Shown piece by piece: positions 49,694 through 58,421 of a stretch of DNA of 64,000 bases. The translations under genes and the position numbers were made by a program. The stretch spans positions 62,001-126,000 of the forward strand of contig NZ_CP108081.1 of the NCBI RefSeq assembly GCF_036182465.1, in the 5' to 3' direction. The notes beneath the pieces were generated by a model that did not search any database, was not told the origin of the DNA, and was given only the letters and a program-made list of their open reading frames with translations. Position 1 is the stretch's first letter. Every line of letters begins with the position of its first letter. The stretch is from Streptomyces sp. NBC_00258 (lineage in GTDB: Bacteria > Actinomycetota > Actinomycetes > Streptomycetales > Streptomycetaceae).

Positions 49694-50890
49694 ATGTCCC
49701 ACCCCCATAACCGCACCACCGCGCCGGCCACCCCCATGAACCGCAGTGACTCCCGGAGCCGACACATCGGCATCAGGCTCAGCAGATGGCTGGTGTCCGG
49801 GACCCCGTACATCGGAGCCTTCACCGCGCTCTCCGCATTGCTGGTCGTCCTGGCTCTGGCAATCAGCGGTCCTCGCATCGCCGAATCGGCCTCCCAGGCC
49901 CTGTACACCGGCGACTGGAGCCAACCCCTGACCTGGGCCGCGTTGCTGCTCAAGGTCGGCCTCAGCGGGCTGGCCTTCCTCCCTGCGCTCGTCGCCGCTT
50001 ACGTCGCCTACGGCATGGCCGACCGGCCCGCAGTTGTCCCCGGGTTCCTCGGCGGCATGGCTGCAGTGGGGATCGAGGGCGGCGCCCTCGCCGGGCTGGT
50101 CGCCGGGCTGGTCGCCGGTGCGGCCACTCTGGCCCTGCAGCGTATGTCCGTCCCACCGGCGCTGCGTGGCATCACCTCCACCGTGCTGTTCCCGCTGCTG
50201 GCCACCGTGACGACCTCGCTGGTGATCTTCGCGTTGATCGGAGCACAGCTCACGTCCATGACCGAATGGCTGCACGGGCAGCTGGCCGGACTGCAATTCG
50301 AGAGCGCCCCCTTGCTCGGGCTCATCCTCGGCCTCATGGTTTGCTCCGACCTCGGCGGGGTGATCAGCAAGGCTGCCGTCGCCTTCGCCATGGTCGGTGT
50401 AAACGGTCCCGACCCGTCGAAGTTCAACACGCTCAACATGACCATCATGGCCACGGTCGTGGCGGCCGGCATGGTTCCCCCGTTGGGCCTAGCGCTGGCT
50501 GCCCTCGTACGCCGCAAGCTATTCACCGAGGCCGAGCGGGACTACGCAAAGACGTCCTGGTTGTTCGGCGCGGCCTTCATCCCCGAGGGTTCCGTCCCGT
50601 TCGCGCTTGCGGATCCCCTGCGGGTGATTCCGGCCTCGATGGCGGGCGGTGCCGTCACCGGTGCCCTGGCCATGACCTTCGGTACCACTCTCAGCCTGCC
50701 GTACGGCGGCGTCTTCGCCGCCGGACAGTTCGGTAGGCCGCTACTACTCGCCGCGGTCATAGCCGCCGGTGTGCTGACCACCGCCAGCCTCACGATCGCC
50801 CTCAAAAGCTTGCATCGCACTTCACCGGCCAAGACCATCACACCTGCCGTCCCCCGCCGCGACCGCGGGAAGACCTCGGTGGCGGGCTGA
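49694..50890 (+). CDS. Fructose-type PTS transporter, stand-alone IIC component
   Basis: Integral membrane permease (398 aa) of the fructose PTS IIC family. It has about nine hydrophobic segments, with ADRPAVVPGFLGGMAAVGIE (~residue 108), LMVCSDLGGVISKAAVAFAM (~217) and the diagnostic EGSVPFALADPLRVIPASMA (~295). Typical actinobacterial FruA proteins fuse IIA and IIB domains; here neither the phosphoryl-carrying IIA nor the IIB domain is attached or encoded nearby. It could work with IIA/IIB from another locus or transport without phosphorylation. The N-terminus (first ~30 residues) is a polar, Arg-rich extension. Confidence 0.82.
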   Translation: MSHPHNRTTAPATPMNRSDSRSRHIGIRLSRWLVSGTPYIGAFTALSALLVVLALAISGPRIAESASQALYTGDWSQPLTWAALLLKVGLSGLAFLPALVAAYVAYGMADRPAVVPGFLGGMAAVGIEGGALAGLVAGLVAGAATLALQRMSVPPALRGITSTVLFPLLATVTTSLVIFALIGAQLTSMTEWLHGQLAGLQFESAPLLGLILGLMVCSDLGGVISKAAVAFAMVGVNGPDPSKFNTLNMTIMATVVAAGMVPPLGLALAALVRRKLFTEAERDYAKTSWLFGAAFIPEGSVPFALADPLRVIPASMAGGAVTGALAMTFGTTLSLPYGGVFAAGQFGRPLLLAAVIAAGVLTTASLTIALKSLHRTSPAKTITPAVPRRDRGKTSVAG

Positions 50891-51656
50891 GCCCAGCTCA
50901 TCCGGCGTCAAGCCTGGGAGGCCCCTTGCTAGCGCCGCCACGACGGCGAGGAGCAGAGGACGTCTGAAAAGCCCGTCAGCGGGCTGTCTTGCGAGGCGGT
51001 GCACGTCCTTTCACAGGCGGCGGCACCGTCCCAGCCAGGCGAATGTCCGCTCCATCGCCCAAGCACACTGCGCTTATGGAAAATCAAAGCAGTGAGCGGA
51101 GGCCGATAATCGGCCGTGAGGGCCTGCAGCGGTTGGCCGCTGTGGCCAACGGTTGCGGGGCCGGCTGAGCGACGAGGGGAACAGGTCGTCATGCGCAACG
51201 ACAGTGACGCCGGCCCCAGAAGACGATTCCGGTGGTGCCGGACGGGCAGGTGTGGGCGGCGCTGCCGGAGGTCAACCGGCAGGCGGTGGCGGGACAGTTG
51301 GGCCCGCAACCAGGCCCAACTCGCAGCCGAGCCCCGCAGGTTCTTCCACCGCCGCCAGCGCCAGCCCCACATCGTCCGCGGCTACTTCGGCGGCCCCCAC
51401 GTCCGCTACACCCCTCGAAGAGAACCATTTGAGTTTCTGATCAATAGCAGGCTTTGCAGGAATGTCCGGGCAGCTGTCCTCGGGAAAAGCAGATCTTGCA
51501 CGAGGCAGGCGGCTTGTCCGCTCTGGGCGGTGTCAACGTTGATCGCCCGTCAGGTCAAGGGAAAGGATCGGCCGTCACGACGCCGAGGCACCACGGCGGG
51601 CGCCGTCCCGCCGGCGACTGCTGGTGTCGGCTCGGCCTCCTGGCCGGGCCGGGCAC
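50891..51656. other. Gap with transposase scraps, no intact gene
   Basis: Only decayed sequence is seen: an IS5 scrap (50930-51070, listed) and a plus-strand phrase VPDGQVWAALPEVNRQAVAG (51234 on) that resembles helper ORFs found with some IS elements but soon dissolves. It borders the XRE/integrase relic. Confidence 0.4.
50930..51070 (-). pseudogene. IS5-family transposase C-terminal scrap
   Basis: Minus strand reads WAMERTFAWLGRCRRL, then a stop codon, then KDVHRLARQPADG and LLLAVVAAL. The ERTFAWL...RRL...D pattern is the catalytic-glutamate end of an IS5 (DUF4096-type) transposase. The in-frame stop and missing N-terminus show it is dead. Confidence 0.6.
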
Positions 51657-51875
51657 TTACTGCGGCTCGGGAATCAGCAACTCGCCGGTCTCACAGCCGA
51701 GGACCACGCAGATCACGTCGAGGTCATCGAGTTTGAGGGAGACCGGCTGTCCGGACCACAGCCCGGACATCTTCCCCGCCGAGCTCACCAGGCCGTGCTT
51801 GGCCAGGCTCCGTTGCAGTTCAGGCGCCTTCCAGACGCCCCGGTTCGCCACGGTCAGTCGCAGGTTCCACCTCAT
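51657..51875 (-). CDS. XRE/Cro-type small DNA-binding protein
   Basis: A 72-residue helix-turn-helix protein: ANRGVWKAPELQRSLAKHGL, then VSSAGKMSGLWSGQPVSLKL and DDLDVICVVLGCETGELLIP. It belongs to the compact XRE group that sits beside tyrosine recombinases in actinomycete mobile elements. ATG 51875 overlaps the integrase stop (ATGA), so the pair was once co-translated. It still reads as intact, although its partner is broken; its continued expression is uncertain because the integrase promoter is gone. Confidence 0.8.
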   Translation of the reverse strand: MRWNLRLTVANRGVWKAPELQRSLAKHGLVSSAGKMSGLWSGQPVSLKLDDLDVICVVLGCETGELLIPEPQ

Positions 51876-52302
51876 CGGACCAGACCTTCCAGCTGCCGAG
51901 CGGCTCGTTCGTGCCCGGCCACCCAGGCATCCTCGACCCGCGTGCGGTGCACGTGGATGTATCGCATCGTCGTGGCAGTCCACGAATGGCCCAAGACTTC
52001 CTGAATCGAGATGAGATCCAGGCCGTTCAAGTACAGCTCGGACGCGCAGAAGTGCTGAAGGACGTGCGGAGTCAACTTGTCCACCCAGACCCGCAGTCCG
52101 ACCTCGGCCATCAGCTTGGCGGCCACGTAATTGCGGGCCGTGGGACCGAACTTGCGGCAGGTCGCCAAGTCGCCGCCCCCGCTGGTGAACAAGGCGGCGA
52201 CTTCGTCAGTGTTCGGCGGAATCCGAAGCCGAGCGTCTTCGCTCCCACACGGCCGGTTTATCTCATCGATCGGGTACTTGATGGTGCTCAGCCTGGAGAG
52301 CA
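51872..52302 (-). pseudogene. Tyrosine recombinase (integrase) relic with internal deletion
   Basis: Pieces of an actinomycete tyrosine recombinase remain in one frame: IPPNTDEVAALFTSGGGDLA, RNYVAAKLMAEVGLRV, then directly KLTPHVLQHFCASELYLNGL and ISIQEVLGHSWTATTMRYIH with the catalytic H-x-x-H...Y box. The ~70 residues normally between the two halves, including the first catalytic Arg region, are missing. Upstream the frame runs without a stop into the dihydropteroate-synthase remnant, making a chimeric open frame. It cannot be an active integrase. Confidence 0.8.
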
Positions 52303-52905
52303 GGGCGAGATCGTGCGGAGGGTACTTGGCGAAGCCGAGACCGGGGTCGAGAACGAGCTGCTCGCGTGCGACGCCGACAGCAAGGGCGGCTTCGACCCGG
52401 GTCAGCAGCTCGCGCCGGACGTCCGCGACGACGTCGTCGTAGTGTGCCGCGGCGTACATCTGCCGGCTGTGATCGCGCCAGTGCGTCAGTACCCAGGGGA
52501 CGCCCGCATCGGCGACCACAGTGGCCATGGCGGGGTCGGCCAGTCCGCCGCTGACGAGAACGGCGCCGACGGCGATGGCAGCCTCTGCGCCTCGGACACG
52601 CGTGGTGCCGATGCTCACGGCGACGCCTGCCCTGGCCAACTCGGTCACGACCGGCAGCACGCGGCGGAGCTCCTCCTCAGTCGGCACACGGTCGGCTCCG
52701 GGCGAGTCGATTCACCGCCGATGTCGACCTGGTCGGCTCCTGCCGCAGTCATCCGCAGGCCGTGCACCACTGCCCGCGCCGTGTCCTGGAAACGTCCGCC
52801 GTTGGAGAACGAGTCCGGGGTGACGTTGAAGATGCCCATGACCCGGCACTGTTGCGGCCGGGTCGATACCGGAACGGTCCTGGTTGAGTCAGTGGTCAGC
52901 AGCAT
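52303..52905 (-). pseudogene. folP: Dihydropteroate synthase paralogue, frameshifted and truncated
   Basis: The minus strand starts well at ATG 52905 and carries the DHPS motifs RVMGIFNVTPDSFSNGGRF and QVDIGGESTRP. A one-base loss near 52715 (CCGGAG where CCGGGAG is expected) then shifts the frame. The next frame continues VPTEEELRRVLPVVTELARA, GAVLVSGGLADPAMATVVAD and LVLDPGLGFAKYPPHDLALL. After about LLSRL (near 52303) it passes into integrase sequence, so the last ~60 residues with the SRK substrate motif are lost. It lies at the end of the pabBC-folD-metF-like unit, so the folate set was once fuller. Confidence 0.8.
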
Positions 52906-53144
52906 CGCAGTGCGGCTTCTGGGCTTGGCGGATACGCAGGTGTCCAGTGGGCGGCTTCCCGGCGACCAGCGAGGCTCGGATCTCACCGCCGGTCGCGGCC
53001 CGGCCTGTGTCGGGGGGCGCGAGACGAGCGGGTCTGGACTGCCCGGTCGCCGTTTGGCAGCCGCTTCCTCCCGGCCGGGTAACCGAGTTCCTCGCAGCCA
53101 TCGCTCCTTCTGGGCGGAGCGGTTGCCTAGGCTCGGCACCCTGA

Positions 53145-54941
53145 TCATCGGCGCACTACTTTCCGTCCCGTGCCGGCGACCCCTGCCACGGAGCCGAGAA
53201 GGAGTGCCTGCCGCCAGCCCTGCAGTGAACTGACCACGGCGATCGCCTCTGCCTCCCGCAGGTCGCGGACGTGGAGCCGACGCTCTTGCAGGCGTCCGAG
53301 GTCGAGCAGACGGGCGCGTTCGACTCCCGGTAGGCAGCCCGATGAAGTCGGCGGCGTCCACCAGCGGCCGCCGAGCCGGACCGCGAGCGTGGCGACGGTC
53401 GTCTCGGTGATGTCGCCGTCCTCGTTGACCAGCACGACATCGTCGGCGTCCGGATGCCGCAGGGTACGCGTGAGGTAGGGGTCACGACGGGTCGTCTTGT
53501 GCTGCAGCCACGCACTGCGTCTGTCGACGGGCTCGTCGTCCACGGCGAGGAGTACAGGGCGGGCGATGACCGGTTCAAGGTCTTGCACATCGACGGTGAC
53601 ATCGCCGGTCCGTCCCAGAAGTACCCGCACACAAGTGGGTTCGGTTCGCCCTTCGAGGGCACGTTGGATGCGGTTCTGGACGGTGTCCTGGTCGAAGCTG
53701 AAACCGAACCAGGCAGCCGAGTCGGCCATCCGCGCGAGGTGGCGCGCGTGGTTGCGCAAACCCGTCAAGGGATGAAAGGCCATGGATTCCAGCAGTTGGT
53801 GGTCGCCGGAGTCGTGTGCCAGCACTGCCGCCTTGGCGTGCACCTCGGCGCGCTCGGGCCCCGGTTCCGAGCCCCAGGTGATCCCGCCGCCGACGCCGTA
53901 GACGGCCCGGCCCGACATCCGGTCCACAAACGCGGTCCGGATGGCCACGCTGAACCGGGCGCGCACCGGCGCGGTCGGTGGAGCGACCAGTCCGATGGCC
54001 CCGCAGTAGACGCCGCGGGGGCCCGGTTCCAGTTCGCTGATCAGTTGCATGGTGCGCCGTTTGGGGGCGCCGGTGACCGACCCGCACGGGAACAGGGCCC
54101 GGAAGATGTCCAGCAGGCCTGTGCCGGGCGGTAGCCGAGCGCTGACCTGTGAGGTCAGCTGCCAGACGGTCGGATACCGCTCGAGTGTGAACAGCTCGTC
54201 CACCCGCACGCTGCCGTGCTCGGCGATCCGGCCGAGGTCGTTGCGTAGAAGGTCGACGATCATGAGGTTCTCGGCCTGTTCCTTGCTGTTGGTCCGGAGC
54301 GCACGGGATTGGCGGGCGTCCTCGGCGATGGTGCGGCCCCGGGGGGCGGTGCCCTTCATCGGCCGTGTGCGGACCTCACTGTCGGCCCATTCGAAGAACA
54401 GTTCGGGGCTGGCGCTTGCGATGACGTGCTCACCGAGATCGAGGTAGGCGTTGTACGCCCCCCGCTGTGCCAGAGCGAGGCGCGTGTAGAGCGCCTCGGG
54501 AGTCTCTGTAAGCGTGGCGCGCATCCGGTCCGTGAGGTTGCACTGGTAGGTCTCACCGGCAGCGATGTGCTCACGGACGCACGCCACAGCGCTGGCATGC
54601 TCGGCGTCACTCCAGGTCGGCCGCCAAGAGGTGACCCGGGAAGCGGACGACTCCTCGGGGCGCACGGGTTCGACGCGGGCGGGCTCGTCACACAGTCCGA
54701 ACCAGATCAGCGGAGGCTGACCCGGCTGCCAGCCACCGGGCAGCTTGGGATCCAGGGCTGCGGCTGCCTCGTAGGCCACGTAGCCGAAGGCCCAGCTGCC
54801 CTCGGCGGTGGCCTCGTCGACCTGCCGGAGGATGGCGGGCACGTCCTCCGGGCGCTCCCCTGCCAGCACCCGGAACGGCGGTGGGCAGCGCAGGGCCGTG
54901 CCCGTGCGGAGGTCGTCGAATCGTGCCCAAGGCCGGCTCAT
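53145..54941 (-). CDS. pabB: Aminodeoxychorismate synthase component I fused to 4-amino-4-deoxychorismate lyase (PabB-PabC)
   Basis: Bifunctional p-aminobenzoate enzyme (598 aa). Residues ~1-350 form a chorismate-binding PabB domain: HIAAGETYQCNLTDRMRATL, SPELFFEW, RPMKGTAPRGRT, ENLMIVDLLRNDLGRIAE and FPCGSVTGAPKRRTMQLISE. Residues ~370-598 are a PLP class IV lyase/aminotransferase domain (PabC), including LLESMAFHPLTGLRNHARHL and NEDGDITETTVATLAVRLGG. Together with a PabA glutaminase encoded elsewhere, it would make p-aminobenzoate for folate. ATG 54941 overlaps the folD stop (ATGA). The following 52906-53144 holds no gene. Confidence 0.9.
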   Translation of the reverse strand: MSRPWARFDDLRTGTALRCPPPFRVLAGERPEDVPAILRQVDEATAEGSWAFGYVAYEAAAALDPKLPGGWQPGQPPLIWFGLCDEPARVEPVRPEESSASRVTSWRPTWSDAEHASAVACVREHIAAGETYQCNLTDRMRATLTETPEALYTRLALAQRGAYNAYLDLGEHVIASASPELFFEWADSEVRTRPMKGTAPRGRTIAEDARQSRALRTNSKEQAENLMIVDLLRNDLGRIAEHGSVRVDELFTLERYPTVWQLTSQVSARLPPGTGLLDIFRALFPCGSVTGAPKRRTMQLISELEPGPRGVYCGAIGLVAPPTAPVRARFSVAIRTAFVDRMSGRAVYGVGGGITWGSEPGPERAEVHAKAAVLAHDSGDHQLLESMAFHPLTGLRNHARHLARMADSAAWFGFSFDQDTVQNRIQRALEGRTEPTCVRVLLGRTGDVTVDVQDLEPVIARPVLLAVDDEPVDRRSAWLQHKTTRRDPYLTRTLRHPDADDVVLVNEDGDITETTVATLAVRLGGRWWTPPTSSGCLPGVERARLLDLGRLQERRLHVRDLREAEAIAVVSSLQGWRQALLLGSVAGVAGTGRKVVRR

Positions 54942-55804
54942 GGCCGGCCGGCCATGCCCTGCTGGCGTCGCGCGGCGGTGAGCGTGTTGGCCAGCAGCAT
55001 GACGATGGTCATCGGGCCCACACCGCCCGGGACGGGGGTGATCCGAGCGGCGACCTCGGCGACAGCGGCCGTGTCGACATCGCCGCACAGACCGGTGTCG
55101 CGGCGGTGAATGCCGACGTCGACCACGGTCGCGCCGGGCTTGACCGCGGCCGGGCCGATGAGCTCGGGAATGCCGGCGGCCACGACGAGGATGTCGGCTC
55201 GGCGGCAGACAGCCGACAGGTCCCGGGTACGGGAGTGGCACGTCGTCACCGTGGCGTCGCGCTCCAGCAGAAGCTGGGCCATTGGCTTGCCGACCAGGGC
55301 CGAGCGGCCGACGACGACGACTTCGGCGCCCCGCAGCGGAACGTCGTACTGATCGAGCAGCACGATGATGCCCGACGGGGTGCAGGGGCGCAGCCCTGGT
55401 CGCCCCTGGGCGAGCAGCCCTGCGTTGGCGGTGGTCAGCCCATCGACGTCCTTGGCCGCCGGAATCAGGGCAAGCAGTGCCTCCGCGTCCAGGTGGCCCG
55501 GGGTGGGCAGTTGCAGCAGTATCCCGGAAACAGCGGGGTCAGAGGCGAGTTCGTCGATCAGTGCCGCAGCGGTGGCCTGGTCGACGTCGGCGGGCAGATG
55601 CCGGTGGTGGTCGCGGATGCCGACCTCGGCGCAAGCTCGTCGTTTGTTGCGGACGTAGACGTGCGAGGCAGGGTCGTCCCCGATGAGTACTGTCGCCAGG
55701 CCGGGAACGGTCCCGCCGGCAGCGACCAGTTCGGCGACGCTTTTCGCGATGTCCTCGCGGACTCGCCGCGCAGTCGTCGTCCCATCGATCAGCTCAGCGG
55801 ACAT
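54938..55804 (-). CDS. folD: Methylenetetrahydrofolate dehydrogenase/cyclohydrolase (FolD)
   Basis: Bifunctional one-carbon enzyme (288 aa): 5,10-methylene-THF to 10-formyl-THF using NADP. Key pieces are DDPASHVYVRNKRRACAEVG with the catalytic Lys (~57), the ILLQLPTPGHLD substrate loop, CTPSGIIVLL and the Rossmann part VVVVGRSALVGKPMAQLLLE and DVGIHRRD...GDVDTAAVAE, ending in TPVPGGVGPMTIVMLLANT. It is 12 bp downstream of the metF-like gene and coupled to pabBC. A second copy is expected in the core genome, so this is likely a pathway-associated paralogue. Confidence 0.92.
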   Translation of the reverse strand: MSAELIDGTTTARRVREDIAKSVAELVAAGGTVPGLATVLIGDDPASHVYVRNKRRACAEVGIRDHHRHLPADVDQATAAALIDELASDPAVSGILLQLPTPGHLDAEALLALIPAAKDVDGLTTANAGLLAQGRPGLRPCTPSGIIVLLDQYDVPLRGAEVVVVGRSALVGKPMAQLLLERDATVTTCHSRTRDLSAVCRRADILVVAAGIPELIGPAAVKPGATVVDVGIHRRDTGLCGDVDTAAVAEVAARITPVPGGVGPMTIVMLLANTLTAARRQQGMAGRP

Positions 55805-55816
55805 GGAGGCTGCCTT

Positions 55817-56737
55817 TCAGAAGACGGTGGTGGTGTTGCTGTTGCGGAGCGCGCGCTTTTCCAGGTGCGGGCGCACCGCCAGGCCGCGCAGCGCGCGCTT
55901 GCGCCAGGCCTCGGTGGGCTCGAGGTCGTTGAAGGTGAAGACGTGGAAGCCGGCGATGGTGTTCTCGGGCTTGCCCAGGTGGGGCGCCAGGCCGTTGATG
56001 ATGCCGTCCGGCCGGTAGCCGCCGGGCAGGAAGAAGCGCCAGAACAGGTTCTGCTGCTTTTTCAGGAACTTCACCGACTGGCCGATACCCAGCCCGCTGG
56101 AGATGCGTAGCAACTTCTGGCGGTGGACCGCGCCGGGCACGCCGATATACACCGGCAGGTCGATGCCGCGGTTTCTCAGTTCTCGGGCCCAGCCGAGGAT
56201 GGCCTTGGGGTCGAAGACGATCTGGGTAGTGATGTGGGTAGCCAGGGGTGCTTTGTCCTTCAGCGCCTGGAACAGCGCTTCGTCGTCCGCTTCCGGGTGG
56301 CCCTCCGGGTGACCGCCGATACCGATGTCGGCGAAGCCGTGGCCGATCTCGTGCAGAGCTCGCAGTAGTTCCATCGCGTCGGCGAAGGCCGTCGGAGTGC
56401 CGGTGCGATCACCGCCGACGACGAAGACTCCGGTGATACCCGCTGCGCTGCACCGGGTCACGATCTCCGCCAAGTGGGCGCGGTCGCGGATCTGGTGGGC
56501 CGACAGGTGCGGCGAGACCGAGTAGCCGTGACCGGCCAGCGCGACAGCGAGTTCGACGGTCGCGTCCTGTCCCTTGGCGCGGGATACGGTCACGGTCAGC
56601 GGCACGCTCATGGGCACGTGGGTGAGTACCGCTTCCTCCGTCTTCTTGAACGGGATCACCTCATAACCGAGGTGTCCCAGGGTGCGCCGCAGATCCGCGC
56701 GCACGCCCGCGTCCCGGGTGAAGGGCAGACGGTTCAC
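55817..56737 (-). CDS. Methylenetetrahydrofolate reductase-like protein (MetF family)
   Basis: TIM-barrel flavoenzyme (306 aa) of the MTHFR family. MSVPLTVTVSRAKGQDATVE, GYSVSPHLSAHQIRDRAHLA and GITGVFVVGGDRTGTPTAFA fit the folate/FAD barrel. IGIGGHPEGHPEADDEALF and THITTQIVFDPKAILGW are the strongest signatures. It interconverts 5-methyl-THF and 5,10-methylene-THF. The variant resembles the divergent MetF found beside methyl-transfer pathways rather than the housekeeping form. GTG 56737 begins at the start of homology. It is first of the folate unit metF-like/folD/pabBC/(folP). Confidence 0.85.
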   Translation of the reverse strand: MNRLPFTRDAGVRADLRRTLGHLGYEVIPFKKTEEAVLTHVPMSVPLTVTVSRAKGQDATVELAVALAGHGYSVSPHLSAHQIRDRAHLAEIVTRCSAAGITGVFVVGGDRTGTPTAFADAMELLRALHEIGHGFADIGIGGHPEGHPEADDEALFQALKDKAPLATHITTQIVFDPKAILGWARELRNRGIDLPVYIGVPGAVHRQKLLRISSGLGIGQSVKFLKKQQNLFWRFFLPGGYRPDGIINGLAPHLGKPENTIAGFHVFTFNDLEPTEAWRKRALRGLAVRPHLEKRALRNSNTTTVF

Positions 56738-56958
56738 GATGGCTGGTTCTCCTGGTGTCAGCGGGCAGGTCAGGGTCCTCGTTGCATGGGGTGAGCGGTT
56801 CGTGGCCTATGACTTCAGAACACAACCGTGGTGATGCCCTGGCGACGGGATGCAGCGGCCCGAACAACAGGGTGAGCTCGGATCCCCGAGCTCCGCCATG
56901 ACGTCGTGGAACGGAGTCTGGCGCGCTGCAGGTCGACTGGTCTGTATCGAGATTCCTT

Positions 56959-57618
56959 CTATGGCCCGTGCTTCAGGCCCATGCCAAGTGGGGGCTCAGT
57001 TTGCTCCTTGACCTCGTCCTCGGTGACGCCGGGTGCGAGTTCGACCAGCTTGAGCCCCCCGCCTTCTGACGGTGGCGTGATGTCGATGACGGCGAGGTCG
57101 GTGATGATGCGTTGCACGACTCTCTTGCCGGTGTAGGGCAGGGAGCACTCTTTGACGATCTTGTAGCTGCCGTCTCGGGCGACGTGCTCCATCAACACGA
57201 TCACCCGCTTGGCGCCATGGACCAAGTCCATCGCGCCGCCCATGCCCTTGACCATCTTCCCGGGGATCATCCAGTTGGCGATGTCCCCGGCCGCCGAGAC
57301 CTGCATCGCTCCCAGGATCGCTGCGTCGATCTTGCCGCCGCGGATCATCCCGAAGCTCGTGGCCGAGTCGAAGAACGACGCGCCACGCCGCACGGTGACG
57401 GTCTCCTTGCCGGCGTTGATCAGGTCGGGATCCTCCTCCCCGTCGTTCGGGTACGGGCCGACACCGAGAATGCCGTTCTCAGACTGCAGGACGAGCTCGA
57501 CATCGTCGGCGACATGGTTCGGCACTAGAGTCGGCAGACCGATGCCGAGGTTCACGTACGACCCGTGTGTCAGTTCCGAGGCAGCCCTGGCCGCCATCTG
57601 TTCCCGCGTCCAGGCCAT
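56959..57618 (-). CDS. 3-oxoacid CoA-transferase, subunit B
   Basis: Beta subunit (219 aa) of a succinyl-CoA:3-oxoacid (SCOT-type) CoA-transferase. The catalytic glutamate is in LQSENGILGVGPYP (~residue 48). MIRGGKIDAAILGAMQVSAA, NWMIPGKMVKGMGGAMDLVH and VMEHVARDGSYKIVKECSLP are typical. It moves CoA to acetoacetate (or a related 3-oxoacid) from succinyl-CoA. The ATG overlaps the A-subunit stop (TGATG). It is last in the homogentisate-type operon, where acetoacetate is the expected end product. The 220-bp gap to the folate unit holds no gene. Confidence 0.92.
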   Translation of the reverse strand: MAWTREQMAARAASELTHGSYVNLGIGLPTLVPNHVADDVELVLQSENGILGVGPYPNDGEEDPDLINAGKETVTVRRGASFFDSATSFGMIRGGKIDAAILGAMQVSAAGDIANWMIPGKMVKGMGGAMDLVHGAKRVIVLMEHVARDGSYKIVKECSLPYTGKRVVQRIITDLAVIDITPPSEGGGLKLVELAPGVTEDEVKEQTEPPLGMGLKHGP

Positions 57619-58421
57619 CAGGCTTCGCTCCTTCCCCTCACCGTGCGCTTCTCGATCCGCTTTTCGGCGGCTTGGTCCGGCGTCAGAGCGACCACGCGCT
57701 GCACGAACACGCCGGGCGTGTGTACTTCGTTGGGATCGATGTCGCCGGGTTCGACGAGGTGCTCGACCTCGGCGATCGTGATCTGCCCGCACATCGCTGC
57801 CAGCGGGTTGAAGTTGCGCGCGGAGTCGCGATAGACGAGGTTGCCGTGCCGATCGCCCTTCCACGCACGCACCAGCCCGAAGTCGCACACGATTGCCCGC
57901 TCCAGGACGAAGTCCCGGGCGCCGCCAGGTGTGTCGAGCGTCCGGATCTCCTTCGGGGGCGACTCCAGCTCCACGTTGCCGTACGCGTCGTACTTCCACG
58001 GCAGGCCGCCCTCGGCGACCTGCGTGCCCACACCGGTCGCCGTGTAGAACGCAGGGATGCCCGATCCTCCGGCGCGCAGCCGTTCCGCCAGGGTGCCCTG
58101 GGGGGTCAGCTCAACCTCCAGTTCGCCGGAGAGGTACTGCCGTGCGAACTCCTTGTTCTCGCCGACGTACGACGCGACCATCCGGCGAATCCGTCCCCGG
58201 GACAACAATCGCCCCAGACCCCATTCGTCGACACCGGCGTTGTTCGAGACGGCCTCGAGCCGGTCGACACCAGTGTCGAGGACAGCCTCGATCAGGGCCG
58301 CCGGGATGCCGCACAGACCGAAGCCGCCGACCGCCAGGGAAGAACCCGAGGCAATGTCCGCGACGGCCTCGGCAGCGGATCCGACGGCCTTGTCCAGTCC
58401 CCTGCGCGCACGATCAGTCAC
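57618..58421 (-). CDS. 3-oxoacid CoA-transferase, subunit A
   Basis: Alpha subunit (267 aa) of the SCOT-type transferase: DIASGSSLAVGGFGLCGIPA (~residue 23), VSNNAGVDEWGLGRLLSRGR, MVASYVGENKEFARQYLSGE and ELTPQGTLAERLRAGGSGIP, the last a hallmark of the A subunit. GTG 58421 overlaps the fumarylacetoacetase stop (GTGA); the longer open frame is ignored. With subunit B it completes the route from homogentisate to central metabolism by making acetoacetyl-CoA. Confidence 0.92.
   Translation of the reverse strand: MTDRARRGLDKAVGSAAEAVADIASGSSLAVGGFGLCGIPAALIEAVLDTGVDRLEAVSNNAGVDEWGLGRLLSRGRIRRMVASYVGENKEFARQYLSGELEVELTPQGTLAERLRAGGSGIPAFYTATGVGTQVAEGGLPWKYDAYGNVELESPPKEIRTLDTPGGARDFVLERAIVCDFGLVRAWKGDRHGNLVYRDSARNFNPLAAMCGQITIAEVEHLVEPGDIDPNEVHTPGVFVQRVVALTPDQAAEKRIEKRTVRGRSEA

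Noticed and set aside
51872..52687. Apparent 271-residue protein starting in dihydropteroate synthase and ending in integrase
   Set aside because: Treated as two joined pseudogenes rather than one gene because both halves lack essential parts.
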